A stretch of 64,000 nt of DNA from Trogon surrucura (taxonomy: Eukaryota > Chordata > Aves > Trogoniformes > Trogonidae), in the NCBI GenBank assembly GCA_020746105.1, contig CM036617.1, forward strand, positions 146,897,578 to 146,961,577, in the 5' to 3' direction. The first letter of the stretch is position 1, and each line of letters opens with the position of its first letter. The translations under genes were made by a program, and so were the position numbers. This document shows positions 1-12,485 of this stretch, piece after piece. The notes under the pieces are model-generated. The model worked only from the letters and a program-made list of their open reading frames with translations, was not told where the DNA came from and searched no databases.

Positions 1-1144
1 CTTTGCTCACAAAATACTTAACAAACAAAACTGGCATTTTGAGAACTCCTAATATGTTAGCTATAACCTGCAAAAACAAAGAACATGTTGTACTATAACA
101 GCCTTGTTATCTTCGTGCTAGTAATCTTCATGCCTAGAAATAATAAATAAAACTCTGCAAAAGCACTTTTAAGACTTTTATGATCTCTTCCCTGGGGGAC
201 TAAAGATCACCCTTAAGACCTTGCTAAACAAAAAATAAGACTGCTTATCAAAACAGCTTGGTAGAGTCTTCAGCATACATTAAATCCTTCTAATAGTTTG
301 GAAATCATGCAGTATAAAACGATTATCTTTGTAAAAATACAAGCTTATGAACCACATACAACAACTCCGGTTTTGTAAGTGTGATAAAACTTATGTTGAA
401 TGTCAAAACCAGTTTCATCACCAGCTTTCTTAACATGAAACAAAATCACTGTCAGTGCTAACTCCCTGAAAGGATGGGAGAGGACCCTCTGAGCAGCATT
501 TAGTGATACAATAAAAGGGCTGTCATAGGCTAGCAACGGCTCCAGGGCTGTTCCCAGCTACGATTCACCACAGTTTTCAGGTGGGAATGGGATGTAAGAT
601 CACCTCATCTGTTCTCTGGTTGCCAGATGGACACACTGCACCCCATTCCTTTGTCTGAAAGGAGAGTAAAGACAAGCCACGTGTGCTTGGACTAAAGTTG
701 TATCCTCCGTGTTGAGGACAATTTGGAGGATATTTTGGCCGGAGAGAGGACGGCCCTCCAAACTAGGGAACAAAAGAAAATATCTCACACCCGTAAGGGC
801 CTGTGCTCACGTTCGTGACGAGGCAGACAGAGCTTGCCAAGTACCTAAAGCCCGTATGTAACAAAATGACACGCTCAGCCCCCTGGTGAGGTCCCAGTTG
901 TTTTGTTTGGGCTACTTAAATGTTGTAGAGAGTGAAGCTTCCCTATGAATATTCTACACAGTGAAAAAACGCCTCATTGCTCTGAAGCATTGCCTCGTAT
1001 TTGCTTCCCTTCAGCCTAAAACTCTTCTTAGGCAGCTGCTTCTTCCAGCACTCTGGAATATTCCTCTTCCATGTTAGAGCTTGTACCATCCACATCTTTT
1101 TGGACAGTTAGCATGTATTTTATGATTACTGGCCCATATTTCGC
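1..1144. other. Nongenic AT-rich DNA
   Basis: I see no gene, RNA or identifiable repeat here. Two short minus-strand frames (345-536 and 600-788) are about 62 codons each, with no domain or splice context, and are best treated as chance. The sequence is unique and moderately AT-rich. Confidence 0.6.
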
Positions 1145-1640
1145 CTTTCCTCTTTCAGTCTTCCCTCACAAATCAGCTCCCGCAACTCTTTAATCATTTG
1201 TTGCTTGCATCTGAAATCCCTCCAATTTGCTGACTTCTCTAACGTGGCCAGAATTGAACATATTATTCCACATGTAATCTTAGCAGAGTTATGAGGAAAA
1301 GGACAATTACCTCCTTGTTACTGCCTTTTTTGCTGCCTTGGTGCATGACAAGCTCCTATCTAATTTGTTTTAACACACCTAAATCTTTTCCAGCATTATT
1401 GTCTTCCAAGGGCTTTACTCCCATTGATTATCTGTGGTTTGGATTATTTTATCCAGCTGTATCAGCTTGCAATTTTACATCTGATCATTTTCTGCCATGC
1501 AGTCTCTCCTTGGTTCCTTTGATATTACGGTTCTATTCTCCCTGGTGCACCACTGGCAACTTTAATGAGAGTATCGTAATTCACTTGTTCAAACTTCTAT
1601 ATCAATGTGTTTATTTCTTCTTATTTCTAAAACGTTGCCA
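1145..1640 (-). mobile_element. Ancient CR1/L3-type LINE fragment, minus strand
   Basis: Read on the minus strand, this stretch follows the 3' half of an old amniote CR1 (L3-like) ORF2. Recognisable words on the plus strand include CAGCTCCCGCAACTCTTTAA (about 1170), GAATTGAACATATTATTCC (about 1252), and TTACCTCCTTGTTACTGCC (about 1307). These correspond to parts of the reverse-transcriptase C-terminus where CR1 copies usually read as their antisense. It is heavily diverged, and I could not trace either end precisely. The 132-codon plus-strand frame at 1291-1689 is antisense to this element and is not a gene. The family assignment rests on remembered consensus; the subfamily is uncertain. Confidence 0.72.
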
Positions 1641-4535
1641 CAGGCGCTCACGGTCCTATGAATCCTCCACCAAGAACCAGACAGCTTGAAGTAGGCAAAG
1701 GACTACCACAACCATATTCCTTTCAGTGCACATTTTTTCTCAGCCACCTCAGAATAAAGCAAGAGACAAATGTTGCTCCATAACTGGGAGCCTCTGACAG
1801 ACGAGGGTAAGCAAAAAGGTACTATCAAGAAGGACACCTGTCCAGAGTATATCGCCCCAGGAATTTTTTCCTCATTTCTACTGAAGGAATTCCCCTGACA
1901 ACCTCCTGCCACTGTGGCTTTTCAAAGAAGGTACCCGTCTCTTTCTGGCATTCGGTACCTCTTTCTACTAGTTAAATAGTATTGTCCAACATCATTCTAC
2001 CCTCCTCTGAACAATTTAATGTATTTTTCTTTTTTTAATAGTTACTTTAACCAGAACATTCAGATTCATGAAGCACTGCATAAGGGAAGCACCTCGCAAT
2101 GCATGCACACTGATGGACCGAATTCCATGCAACTTCCAGTAATCAACTCCTTTGAAATTACTTCTTCTCTGGACTTTTGAAGATTTTTACCCCACACATT
2201 TAACATCGAGAATATTGCACATATCCTACACAAAGGGTAGATGTGCGGCTAATTCTGCTGCATTTTTAAAATAATCATGCTGTGCTTTATATATATATTG
2301 TATATTGTTTGTGAGTCTTCTCAGTTCACATCTATTTATCTACTTTCACCATGTATTTGTTGTCTTGCTTTTCAAAAGATTACAGCTAGCTTTACAGGAC
2401 GATAACCAACAAAATCATCTTTATCTCCAAAGATTAGTATCACTTTATTTCTCTGACTGAAAGCAATCTTCTGGAAGATTTTCTAGAAGGGTCAGAAAAT
2501 ATTACTTTATTAAAATGGAATAGCTACTTGGGAAATAGCCCCATTGTCTCCACTGGAGTTAACTGCAGCACATGATACCATATTTAGAATATGAATTTTT
2601 CAAAATGAATTGTCTTGGTTCAGAAGTATGTTTGTCTCATTCACTTATTTTTGAAATACCTATCATCTAGCATGTGGGGCTCATGGATCTGCTTTTAACC
2701 AAGTTCTCTATTAATTTACCTGCTTTTTATAGACTTCGATTACTTTCTGTCTACTACTTTCTTACACTTATGTAATAGCTACACAAACAATGATTTCTAG
2801 GATTTTTCCAAGCAGTAATTGTTTTCATCCATTTTAGCAGTTATTAAAAGACCTACTTGACCTCCAAAATTTATTTCACCTGCTCTTCTCTTCATGTCTT
2901 TTATAATTTGATTCTCCTTCTATCAACGACTGGTCCACAATTTTAGTGAAATAGAATTTGCAATACTGGTATAAACCAAGGCAGTTTTTCAACTTTGGAG
3001 GAAAGATTGCAGAAGAACTAATAACAATTATATATATTTTTTTTCTGTGTTTATCAACACAGAATAAATACATTTGTAGAAAGTCAGCTCCATATAACAC
3101 GTCTACAGAGTAGAAATCAACCTTATTTGGATCTTATGCACTTCAAACAGAAAATGCCAAATATATCAGAACAATTAGTAAAAATTAAGATGACAAAAGT
3201 CAATCCACATAACAATGACACCTAAGAGTAGTATGTGTTAGACCTACTCAAAAATCTGTTAATCACCACATAAACCCTTTGTGATATTGCGTATAGGGCA
3301 AATTAGGAAATTACATGAATAGATCTGCCAGGTTCCAAGGCGAGGTAATGGCACAGCACGTTCAGCATCCAAGGGCTACTGAGAACCAATTCTCTGTTCA
3401 TTCTTCTGGGTCTTAGTACACCTCAAATGGTAACATTATGTTCTGCTCAGGGGAGCAGCATGATGTCATTTTATCATTTAAGTCCCATTCTAATACTCAT
3501 TCAAGCAGAGCTTAAACAAGATTTAAAATGCACATAGACATTGCTCACAAGAGCCAGTTTAGACTGTGGTTGAGTGATGCAAAAAACCCAATAAATTCTA
3601 ATTTATGACAGATTCACAGTTGTTCTCCCTGCAGATCAGTTATTCTTTCTTCTGTTCCTTTAAACTGCATTCAGTAGCATACATTGCCTACTATGAAGAG
3701 ACTTTTGTGATAAGATGATATCAAGGGATGTTGTGACACTCCTCATTAAGAATTACACAGTAAGCAAACTGTACAGAAATGCTAATTTTCCTCCCCTTTC
3801 TCATCACTTACTTAAATTATTCTGAGTAATACAAATGATCTTTATTAGCTTTAAGGCAGTTCATTCTCACTCTCTTGTGCCATTTTAAAAGAGAAATCAT
3901 CTTCCTGCAGCTGATTAAGGCCACTATGTATTTTCCTTAACAATTAATTTTGTGCTCTGTTGTATGTCGTGTTCACAAACAAACAGAAAAACGCAAAGAA
4001 CATCTATTCTTCTACAGTCGTAGCCAACTACGCACCATCAGCAGAGGATGAATAATAACTTTTGCTGGAAATAGCCTTTCTTCTCCAAGGTCCTGTTTGA
4101 ATCACTGATTTCTGCATATTCCCTGTAGTTTTCAGTCATCACAAAGTGATGCTGAAAAACCCACAGAATTTCCCAACCCAAGTAAGAAAGACACAATTTT
4201 CTCCACTTTGATTGCAAAGCCTACTCTGTGACGGGGAAGTAGTGGCTGACTAATAAAGCATGGTTTTACAAAATCTGCTATTTTTTTGACCTTAAATTTA
4301 TCAAGAGCGAGTCTGAGGAAGTGATCTAGCCAGCTATCACTATCCCTACTAGCACTGACCCGATGGACGGAAGGCTTTTAACGAAAAAATTCTCTGCAAT
4401 CCATTCATTATACTTAGCAAGATCAAAGAGGGAAAAATAATTAAAAAGGTCCTATTGAGCACCTAGAGACCTTGAGCACAGACGGAGGGTGAACACAAAG
4501 ACAGGGTATTCGGTTATAACATTATGCTCCATATT
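1641..4535. other. Nongenic AT-rich DNA
   Basis: Unique AT-rich sequence with no supported gene. A short TA-rich run lies near 2290-2306. A segment at about 2530-2570, with a CCACTGGAGTTAACTGCAG word, vaguely resembles old amniote interspersed repeats but is too short to call. The minus-strand frame at 2876-3100 (74 codons) has no recognisable features. Confidence 0.55.
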
Positions 4536-4640
4536 GATAGATAGATAGATATAGATAGGTAGATAGATGAATATGAGTTATATTTATATAGATATATCTC
4601 ATATGTATATGAGATACAATTATATAGATATGGATATATA
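4536..4640. repeat. Degenerate GATA / TA microsatellite
   Basis: The tract begins with several GATA units (GATAGATAGATAGATATAGA) and grades into imperfect TATA and GATATA motifs, including a short palindromic stretch around ATATCTCATATGTATATGAGATA. It is a compound microsatellite and may be length-polymorphic. Confidence 0.9.
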
Positions 4641-7600
4641 TTCATACACATTAAAAGAAATTGCAGTACACTTTTGAGCATTTTCTTATTTTCTTCCTCT
4701 CTTCTATTCTGGTTTATGAGTGGCTACATTTGCAGCATACAAATTTAAATGTACTCCAAAGAGTTAAATAAAATTTCTCGATTTAAGTTTTTTAATCTTC
4801 AGATGTACACGTATGTGGAGACTACACGTCTGAAAAACAAATTGCCTGAATAAATTCAGTTGTGTGAAGTAATAGTGAAAATCACACGCGAATGACATTA
4901 TAATCAGGAACTATACTGAGAGCTTATTTGTACCGCACAAGGTCCAGGCAAGCAAAAGCTCGTTTCTGACACGTAAGATCACTTCACGTGAAAGGTATCC
5001 AACCTTCCTTACAGTATCTTTGACAGCACTGAAGGTTGCACTTACGCATTCATCTAAAGCTCTTCTCAGTACATTTAGCGTTACATGTGTGTCATTCAAA
5101 CACTACATAGTGCCTCGTAACTTAAGATTCAAAGAAACTTTTAAAAACAGAGGGCTGAAAGAAGATGTTAAAATGACACTACACTGCAACGTCCGATATA
5201 TCTGAGCACTGACTGCTTTCTTGAGTATTTAATGTCCTACACCACGGTCACATTCATGGCTCTTAACAATCAGTAACAGTTACAATATGACCGTTTCGTT
5301 TCTTTCACCAGTACCATGTACTGATTGGGAAGCATGTTTGTGTCATCCATAAAAATGTAAGGTACTTCCTTCCTTCCATCCAGGCTTTCTGTTAAAGAAA
5401 AATAAAAAAATTTGGAAGGAGGATGTACATAGTCTGCCAGCTGCCCTGTCTTTCAACTCAGGTTTACACAACTTTATCATTACATTAGTTTTCACTGACT
5501 ATTTAGGAATCAGATTCATAAAATAGGGAAGTCTTTATATTGCAGGTTCAAATTCACCTCAAGCTTGTTATCACATAAGGAATTGGCAATGTGAAAAGGT
5601 TAGATGATATACAAATCACAGGTACCCAAATCAGTCAAAATATCATCTTTGAAGGAGAAAACCTGGAATTACGAAAAGCCATTGAACAGGACAGGGATGC
5701 AGAGTTATATTTTCAGTGATTCAATGGAGAACTTCCAAGGACTGTTTAAACAACATCCTTTTGTAAACATTCTTCCATTAAGATTTTAATTATCAGCCTG
5801 ATTCTCCTGACTTCAGTACATATTTATTCTCTAAAGAAGCTGGGCAGAGTATTGAATGATTAGCAAGAGTCTCAGAAGATCTCCATCAGCAAATTGAATT
5901 TACCTCCACAGGTTATTTTCAGTGCGAACGGGATCACTTGTTCAGAAGACGAAACTGTTTCAGAAATTTCACTTCCAGAACACGTTTTATTCTAAGCCTC
6001 TGTGTGAAAGTTTATTAATTTTCATCATAGCTATTATTCACTTAAATGAAAAGTAGAACTTTCTTCCTTGGAAGTAACAGAATGAATCTTAGTGCCAGAG
6101 AGGTCAGTTTATGCAGAGTGTACTCTTATTAAAATATGACCAGAATTAGTTATGAAAATTTCTCAAAAAAACTCCTAGTTTGTCTTAGGTTTTATTTAGT
6201 CTTTTGTTGAAGCACCAATAAAAAGAACCGCTCTTTCAGAACATCAAGTGAAGATACTAATGAAAACAAACTGGAAAATAGACAGTAACAAACATGTTAG
6301 GAAATTGCTAGCTGTTCTTCTGACTGCGAGGGTTGCATTTATTTGAGATTGGCACATGGAAGCATTTGTGTTCTGCTTCTGTAACAGGTGAACATTCAAC
6401 AATGTACGAGGATAAGCAGAAGAGGGGCTTTATTTGCTCCCCATGTATCTTCTGAATCATGTCTATCTGCTTGCTTTATTGACTTTTTTTTTTTTAACTG
6501 CCATTAGCACTGGAGTCAATACAGCTACAAAAGAAGGAACTGGACTCTGCTTTGCAGACATATCATCAAGAAAAGAGTCAGTTAAGTACCATTTCTAAAA
6601 CGTTTATTACTAGAGACGACGTGAGGTAAAGAAGACACAGCTTTATTTTAAATCCCAGGTTAAGTTATAGCATTAAAGGCAATTAATAAAAATATCATAT
6701 TTTTATGCAACTAAATTTGCCCTCTACAGCCACAGCAAGACAGAAAACATGGGACCCTTTAATGTCATTTTTACAGTCATTTATCTGACTATAACCACAC
6801 TTTAAAGCATTAAGGTCAGCTGGTCATGAAGCATGAGCTACACTTCTGACTAGCATGCACCACATTTGACTTGAGAGTAAATAAGGGACTGACACTCCAT
6901 TAACCTTCACAAGTACAATTATTTATCAAAACAGTTCAAAAGAGTACCCGACAGAGAATTGATAAATCTGGAAGCGAAAAACGGAACTGTAACAGAACAA
7001 ACCAATCCTTTGCCAGTGATGAAAAGCTATTTCCTACCACAGTTCCTGGGGCAAGTCCTCCCATCAGTTTTCTAATACAGCCACCCAGTTTAAAGGACTG
7101 TCCCTTAATTCACATTGGCTTTGACAAAATCTTAGAGCTTTTTAGTCCTTTTTCATTTCTATCTTCTTTCCTGGAAATAATATATGCTAATATCCTGTGT
7201 TTATAGGAATCTTCAAAGACTTTCCTCAGAAAAGCACACAAAAAATTCAGAAGAGTTCTGACACATTTGGTCCTGTCTACTTTTTGTCCTTTTAAGTTGC
7301 AGCACAAGGACTGCGCCAGTTCACAATATTCCTTTCTGGTGAGCTGATCGTCATCTTTTTACCATCATATAAACTTTCAAAATTTTTTTAATTACAGGAC
7401 CTATGGTGGTTTATAATGACGTGGTCTTCAAATTTTATTGATTCTGCAAGATTTCTACAAATTATGTTATAACATTCTACCAGAATTCCTCATGGGAGCA
7501 TGAGGTTGAGCTTTTCATCAGCAGTTGTCATCTGCCATCAGTAACTTTGACTTTCTGACTGCAGTAGCACTCTGCATTTCCAGAAAAGGGAGAGTTTGCT

Positions 7601-9124
7601 CAAAATCTTACGCCAAGAAAAGTGCCAGGAGGGAGAGTGGAAAGAAGAGGCCTTCACTGCATAAAGACACACTCATGATGAACTGGATATCTCATCCACC
7701 ATCAACATCTTGTCTTGCATACTGGTGTTCCTTTCACAGTGAAGCACACTCCTGCAATTCCACTGTACCCTACATCGACCTCCAGCCTCTCTCAGATGCA
7801 CGGATGGGAAGGATTCACTAAGTATTCACCGCTGGAGTTGTAATTACCACAGTAGCACTCAAAAAAAAAGCAGCCGTGTGCAGCAAATTAACTATATTCC
7901 TAGTCTTCGCTCTCTCTTTAAAATGAGTACCTGTTTCGCTGCTTCATAAAATGCATCAAGTTCCAGGAGCACAAATAGCTATGATTTCCAGATGGCGCAT
8001 ATGTATACCTTCTTTCCGGTGGTCACGGACAAAATCTCAGAATGTAAAAACAGGGAGAGAAAAGGGAAAAAGCATTGCTTTAAGGGAAATGTGGCTTTTC
8101 TCTTACCAATTAGCCCAAAACACACTAAAAAGAGAACTGTTGACTGATATCAAGGTCAACTTCTACTAAGTGTCTTCTAATAAAGTGGGAAGATTGACTT
8201 GATAGTTCCTTTTAAGAGATGATTTACTAAATCCATAAAACACAAAAAAAGCATAATCCTCATTGTATCAGTTACCTTAATTCATCTTGTACAAACAGTG
8301 AATTCCTTGAAGATCATTTTAAATCTGTTGCACACTTATCTTGTACATATGAAAATAATTCTATTCAGAGGACTGAGTATTTTTTAAATGTGATACAGAA
8401 AAACATCATGATGTCTGATGTTTCTTTTTTCCCCACTGAATTACAGATCAAATGTCTTAAATTTAATTAAGATTTCTTCCCTGAAAACTCTGTGTCTTGG
8501 AAACTCACTCAAAGACCTGAGACTCAACATTTCTTCTTCCTCCTTCCTATAAGAAAAGATCCCATAGTCCGACTTGGCTGACAACTCCTTTGATATGCCA
8601 GAGGCCTATAATCAATTTTTCTATTCCATAGCCATGTAGTCCGAGCTCTGCAAAGGTAAGCAGCCTCAAACTTTGTATTTTGCCAGTGAACCAAGCAAAA
8701 ACCAGTGGTACACAAAGCCTTCCTTCCATCTTAAAATTAAACTACAGCTAACTAGACAGGCTTTAACTTCAAGTCAAATAAACAAAACTACCCAGTACCA
8801 TTTATGAAACTGTGACTGAGCCACCATAAGTCTGGTTTTACCTGGAATTCAGAGTTTTTCAGTACCATCTCAGATGCACCTGCTGCAGACGTCATCATTA
8901 ATGGAAAATAATATGGGTTTTAGCATGAGAAATTGCTGTAAAAATGTCAACTTTTCCACTACTCCTAGTTTCTGGGACGTAAAACAAAACAGCAAAAGTT
9001 TTTTTAAAAATTATGGTGGACACAAGAACTCCACATACTGGAAGACAAGCTTGAAAAGAAGGGATGTGATATCAGCCTTCAAACACAAAAATACTTGCTG
9101 AAAAGAAGTACATTTCTCTTGCTG
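4641..9124. other. Nongenic AT-rich DNA
   Basis: No supported gene. A T-run lies at about 6485-6497. The stretch around 6310-6480 lacks simple repeats and has regular CpGs and TTTATTTG/GTTTATT-type words; it could be conserved, but nothing here proves it. Frames at 7525-7821 (98 codons) and 7951-8169 (72 codons) have no recognisable domain and no good splice sites in frame. A weak old-repeat word (CCTGATTCTCCTGACTTCAG) lies near 5798. Confidence 0.55.
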
Positions 9125-9402
9125 CAGCAGCTAGGGCAAGAATTAATGAGCTAAAACCAAAGCAGGAAAGATTTGAGTTACACATTAGGAGTAACTTTCT
9201 AACGGTAAAGACAAAAATGCTCCAGGATGGGCAGACCGGCAGGCCGTCAGTTTCCTGCACTGAGTAACTTTAGGAAGTCAAACTATTATCTGATGGAAAT
9301 GACATTGGTGCAGCTGATCCCTGGATTGAAGCTGAGACTGGGTGACCTCTCCCAATCCCTCTCAGCCCTACAATTCCACAAAGCGCAGGGTTCACGTACG
9401 TT
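9125..9402 (+). mobile_element. Ancient CR1-type LINE 3' fragment, plus strand
   Basis: The order of motifs is that of a CR1 3' end. A CAAGAATTAATGAGCTAAA block is followed by AGGAAAGATTTGAGTTA and then CACATTAGGAGTAACTTTC. The terminal block is GGGTGACCTCT...CAGCCCTACAATTCCA, which corresponds to the CR1 end before the octamer tail. The octamer tail itself has decayed. Divergence is far greater than in the 19-33 kb copies, so this is an old insertion, probably shared among many birds or archosaurs. Short frames overlapping it (9072-9260 minus, 9227-9439 plus) are shadows. Confidence 0.75.
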
Positions 9403-11214
9403 GACAAATAGACGGGCTCATTCAGTGGGGGCTCTATAGATCTGTAAGGGACTTACTCACTAAGCTGGATCAGGGTTTTTTTGCTTCTATTTTGCTTTGG
9501 ACTTTTTTTTGTTTTATTTTATTTTCAAATAAATCAATAGGCTTGGGCCATTTTCCAAAGATGTGATTTGGTAAGTTTCAAGCCAAACCTCTCAAGCTTT
9601 ACTCATGAGATAAGTGCTAAACAATGAGCCAGATTCATCAAAGCTTTATAGACTTACTTAAAAGAAAAAGAAACTGATTCAGCCAACTCATTTCAAGCCA
9701 AATCAGGCAGTTGAAAATCTATTCCTGAGATTTGGAAAATCTGTCTTTTTTTAAATTATTTTAAAAATATGTTTCAAGAGTCCCTCTTTTGCAGGGGCCT
9801 CAGGCAACTCTGCTGAGAATCTGTTTTTTTCCCAGTCTGATTAGGAGCAGTAAATTTCTCATGACTATAGGAGACACTTGAAGTATGTGTGTTTGTGTAT
9901 ATATATATATACACACCTACATATTTTTACATATATACTTATGTACATAAATAACATAAGGATTCAAGAATTTTCTATCAAAGGTTTTGTAATTAAAGCA
10001 GTGGGTTTGCTTTTCAAAAATGTTAATAATGAATGCCCTCTATGAATACACAAAGCTCAAAACCATCTCTGAAACAGGTTTATAAGCCCTGGCACATAAA
10101 ATCCCCAATACTTCTTAGTACTGCCCCTTAGAGTACTTCCTACGGGAAGTTTAATGCCCATGTTTCTTCAGCTTTTGGTATCTCTAGAAAGAAGGATAAG
10201 AACTGAGCCAGACAAGCTAGCTCTTGTGTGCACCCTACAAATACCCAACTGGAATCACCAAAGTGTTTCAACAAGGCAGGAGGCCATAGGCTTGGTGTTA
10301 CCTAACCAGGATGGGCCACGGAGTTGGCTGTGAATGGGGGAAGCACATACTGTCTGGCTCTGCACAGCAGCGCAGATTTTAGCATTCCACATCCGAGTCT
10401 TGAGGTGGAGGAAACCTGGGCTGAAAACACTGTGCTGCAAAACAGGGCCATGCTGGGAATGTCACAATTTCTATGCAGAAGCAGAGAAGAGACCTCCGTA
10501 CTCCTCTTCCCACATGCCTTGTAAATTCACTAGTGAATTCCAATTCAGCTGCTGAAAGTTGTCAGCACTATGATGGGTACAGACTTAGTCCTGCAGACCA
10601 TTTGGTAGCTGCTCCTCTAGCCCAATATCAAGCATTTACTGTAAATGTATACGTCAAAGCAATGAGAAAACGTTCAAGACCTTGTCATGCTTTCTTTCTC
10701 AGTTTTGTTCTTTTCAAGGAAAGTACTTCTTCCAAGAACATGGAAAGACCATGTGACTTTGAACTGGAAAACCTGAAAGACCAGGAGCTTATCTGCTAAT
10801 GAGCAACTTGCTATTGAAATGAGCTCATTAGCTTTCATTTTTGCTGGCTGTTGATCGATTCATGAGCCACTTATGTGGCCTCTGTAAGCTGAACATAAAT
10901 TATCAAATGCATTGATTTCTAAAAATAATAAATCAGGAAGTCAGTCCTTTCCGTTATCTCTAGTGCAACTGCTTAGCTCAATGGCCTTCAAAATTCATCT
11001 AAAGAAAGCAATGATAACATCAGTGTTTATAGATACATGGCATCTCAAATGGCAAATATTCTACTGCAAAAATAAGCTTTGCTGGCATCTCGGAGAATTG
11101 AATAAAAGCTTGCCTCTGAAAACGTTACATACTAAATGTACAATACAAAATGCGCAGAATTTAGCATGAATCTGCGTAGGTGGCAGCTCAAGAAATTTGC
11201 AGTAAGGAACAATT
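9403..11214. other. Nongenic DNA with small low-complexity tracts
   Basis: A T-rich patch lies at about 9505-9525, and a TG/TA tract follows at 9884-9940. The frames at 10324-10799 overlap one another in different phases, which is typical of chance open frames. No splice-site or domain support was found. The rest is unique AT-rich sequence. Confidence 0.55.
9884..9940. repeat. TG/TA dinucleotide tract
   Basis: Alternating TG then TA then CA dinucleotides (GTATGTGTGTTTGTGTATAT, followed by ATATATATACACACC) form a short compound microsatellite with a partly self-complementary centre. Confidence 0.85.
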
Positions 11215-11285
11215 GTCTATAGCAAGGAAAAATCCAAGCTAAATGATCTTAAAGTTCTTTTCCATCTCAAATCACTAATTCTCCA
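11215..11285 (+). mobile_element. Possible decayed CR1 3' tail
   Basis: The sequence AAATGATCTTAAAGTTC followed by TTTTCCATCTCAAATCAC and TAATTCTCC resembles the final part of CR1 (gatgatctt-aaggtc-ccttccaa-attctatg) on the plus strand. Only about 60 bp can be matched by eye, and no coding part remains. Confidence 0.42.
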
Positions 11286-11604
11286 TATCCCTCTTCATAT
11301 GGCTGAAGAAGCGAAAGTCCTACAAGATCCCGGAGTCAGTGCTGAGTTTTTGACATAAAAGCATTTTCTCTTTTCAACTGATAACCTCAACAACACAGGA
11401 ACAGAAGATCTGCTAAAGACTAAAAGATTCAGCACCAGAAGAGGTAGGGAAAGACTCCTTCACTCAAACATGCAGCAATAATGTTACCATTTTCAGCCCA
11501 TACAGCTACCTCCAATGCTACGCTGGCCAACCTGACTTCACCTGGCCTCCCAGCTGCTTACAAAAAATTACAGCAAAAATCTGTCCTTTGGAGATGTATG
11601 CCTG

Positions 11605-11660
11605 CAAATTTCAAAGCACTTCATAACACTGATTTGGAATAATTTGCCTAAGGTCACGTG
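11605..11660 (-). mobile_element. MIR-like SINE fragment, minus strand
   Basis: The words AAATTTCAAAGCACTTCATAA and AATTTGCCTAAGGTCACG match, in order, the antisense of the MIR 3' tail (AAAGCACTT) and of the MIR core (TTGCC-AAGGTCAC). The piece that normally lies between them is mostly missing, so this is an internally deleted remnant. It runs directly into the palindromic element at 11660. Confidence 0.45.
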
Positions 11661-11732
11661 GGTCTTGATCCAAAGCCTATTAAAGACAAAGCAGTCTTTA
11701 TATTGACTTCAAAGAGCTTTGGATTGGACCCT
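11660..11732. repeat. Imperfect palindrome, MITE-like ancient repeat
   Basis: The two ends are inverted copies: GGGTCTTGATCCAAAGCC on the left, and AGAGCTTTGGATTGGACCC on the right. The arms are about 36 bases each, with a central AAGCAGTCTTTATATTGACTT region. Palindromes with a GATCCAAAG/CTTTGGATC core recur in bird, turtle and crocodilian DNA as very old nonautonomous elements. I do not assign a family name. The inverted structure is seen directly; the repeat identity is inferred. Confidence 0.5.
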
Positions 11733-12390
11733 CAATAAATCACTGCATAGTAAACAGAAAAATCAGGAATGGAAAACCTCATCTAAGGAAGGGATGTCAT
11801 TCTCTCCTTCATTGCCTCAGCTGACTGAAAAAGATGGGAACGCCAGATTTATTTTTCCCATTCTTCTCCGTTACGCTGACAGACTAAAGAGAGGGCTAGG
11901 GCTCTCTCCCCGCTTAGCTGTGTTTCTAGGGTCACGATTTAATTCTAAAAATCCTCTGATACAGTCTGACACAAGAGCCCAACTATGTTTCAGCGGTATC
12001 TTCACCTTGACCCTCAGAGCAGCTCACTGGAGAGAGCTGTGTCCATGTACACCAGCTGAGAACAGTGTCAGAAGAGCTGGATGGCACGCTCGCTCCTACA
12101 TAACAGTAAGCTTAAGCCTAAACGCAATAACAATAAGGAGTTAAAATGTGCAGACCAGAGAACATAGCTTAATCCCAGTTTACTGAAAGGACATGTCATT
12201 TTTAGAAAGTTGTCCAAACAACTGTCTTAATATTCTACACCAAAGTGGCTATTAATCAAACAACAAAGGCCCAATTAACACATAGCTGTTGTCACCTTGA
12301 TGTTAAAAGCCTCTCCCTTCCCCCCTTCTTTCTTTCTTTTTGTCTTTAATGTTACAACCTAACCCAAAAATGCCTCAGGGCCCTACAGGG
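11733..12390. other. Nongenic DNA
   Basis: It contains most of an open frame of 141 codons (11719-12144) that starts inside the palindromic repeat. The translation shows no domain or membrane pattern, and the frame has no acceptor or donor in register, so I treat it as chance. A C/T-rich patch lies near 12310-12345. Confidence 0.55.
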
Positions 12391-12485
12391 AAAAAAAAGA
12401 CAAGATAGAGAGGACGAAGGGAGGGAGGGGGAGAGGGAGAGAAAGTGGGGAGGGGAGAAAGAGAGAGAGAGAGAGAGAAAGGGAG
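12391..12485. repeat. Purine-rich (GA) tract
   Basis: Nearly uninterrupted purine on the plus strand, beginning with an A-run and ending in a clean GA run at about 12458-12478. Such homopurine-homopyrimidine tracts can form triplex (H-DNA) structures. It directly precedes the CpG-containing unique block at 12486-13090. Confidence 0.9.

Noticed and set aside
1291-1689. 132-codon plus-strand frame with hydrophobic stretches
   Set aside because: It is antisense to a decayed CR1/L3 fragment. The hydrophobic look comes from T-rich codons.
11719-12144. 141-codon plus-strand frame
   Set aside because: It begins inside a palindromic repeat, has no domain and no splice or promoter context, and its length is expected by chance in 64 kb.
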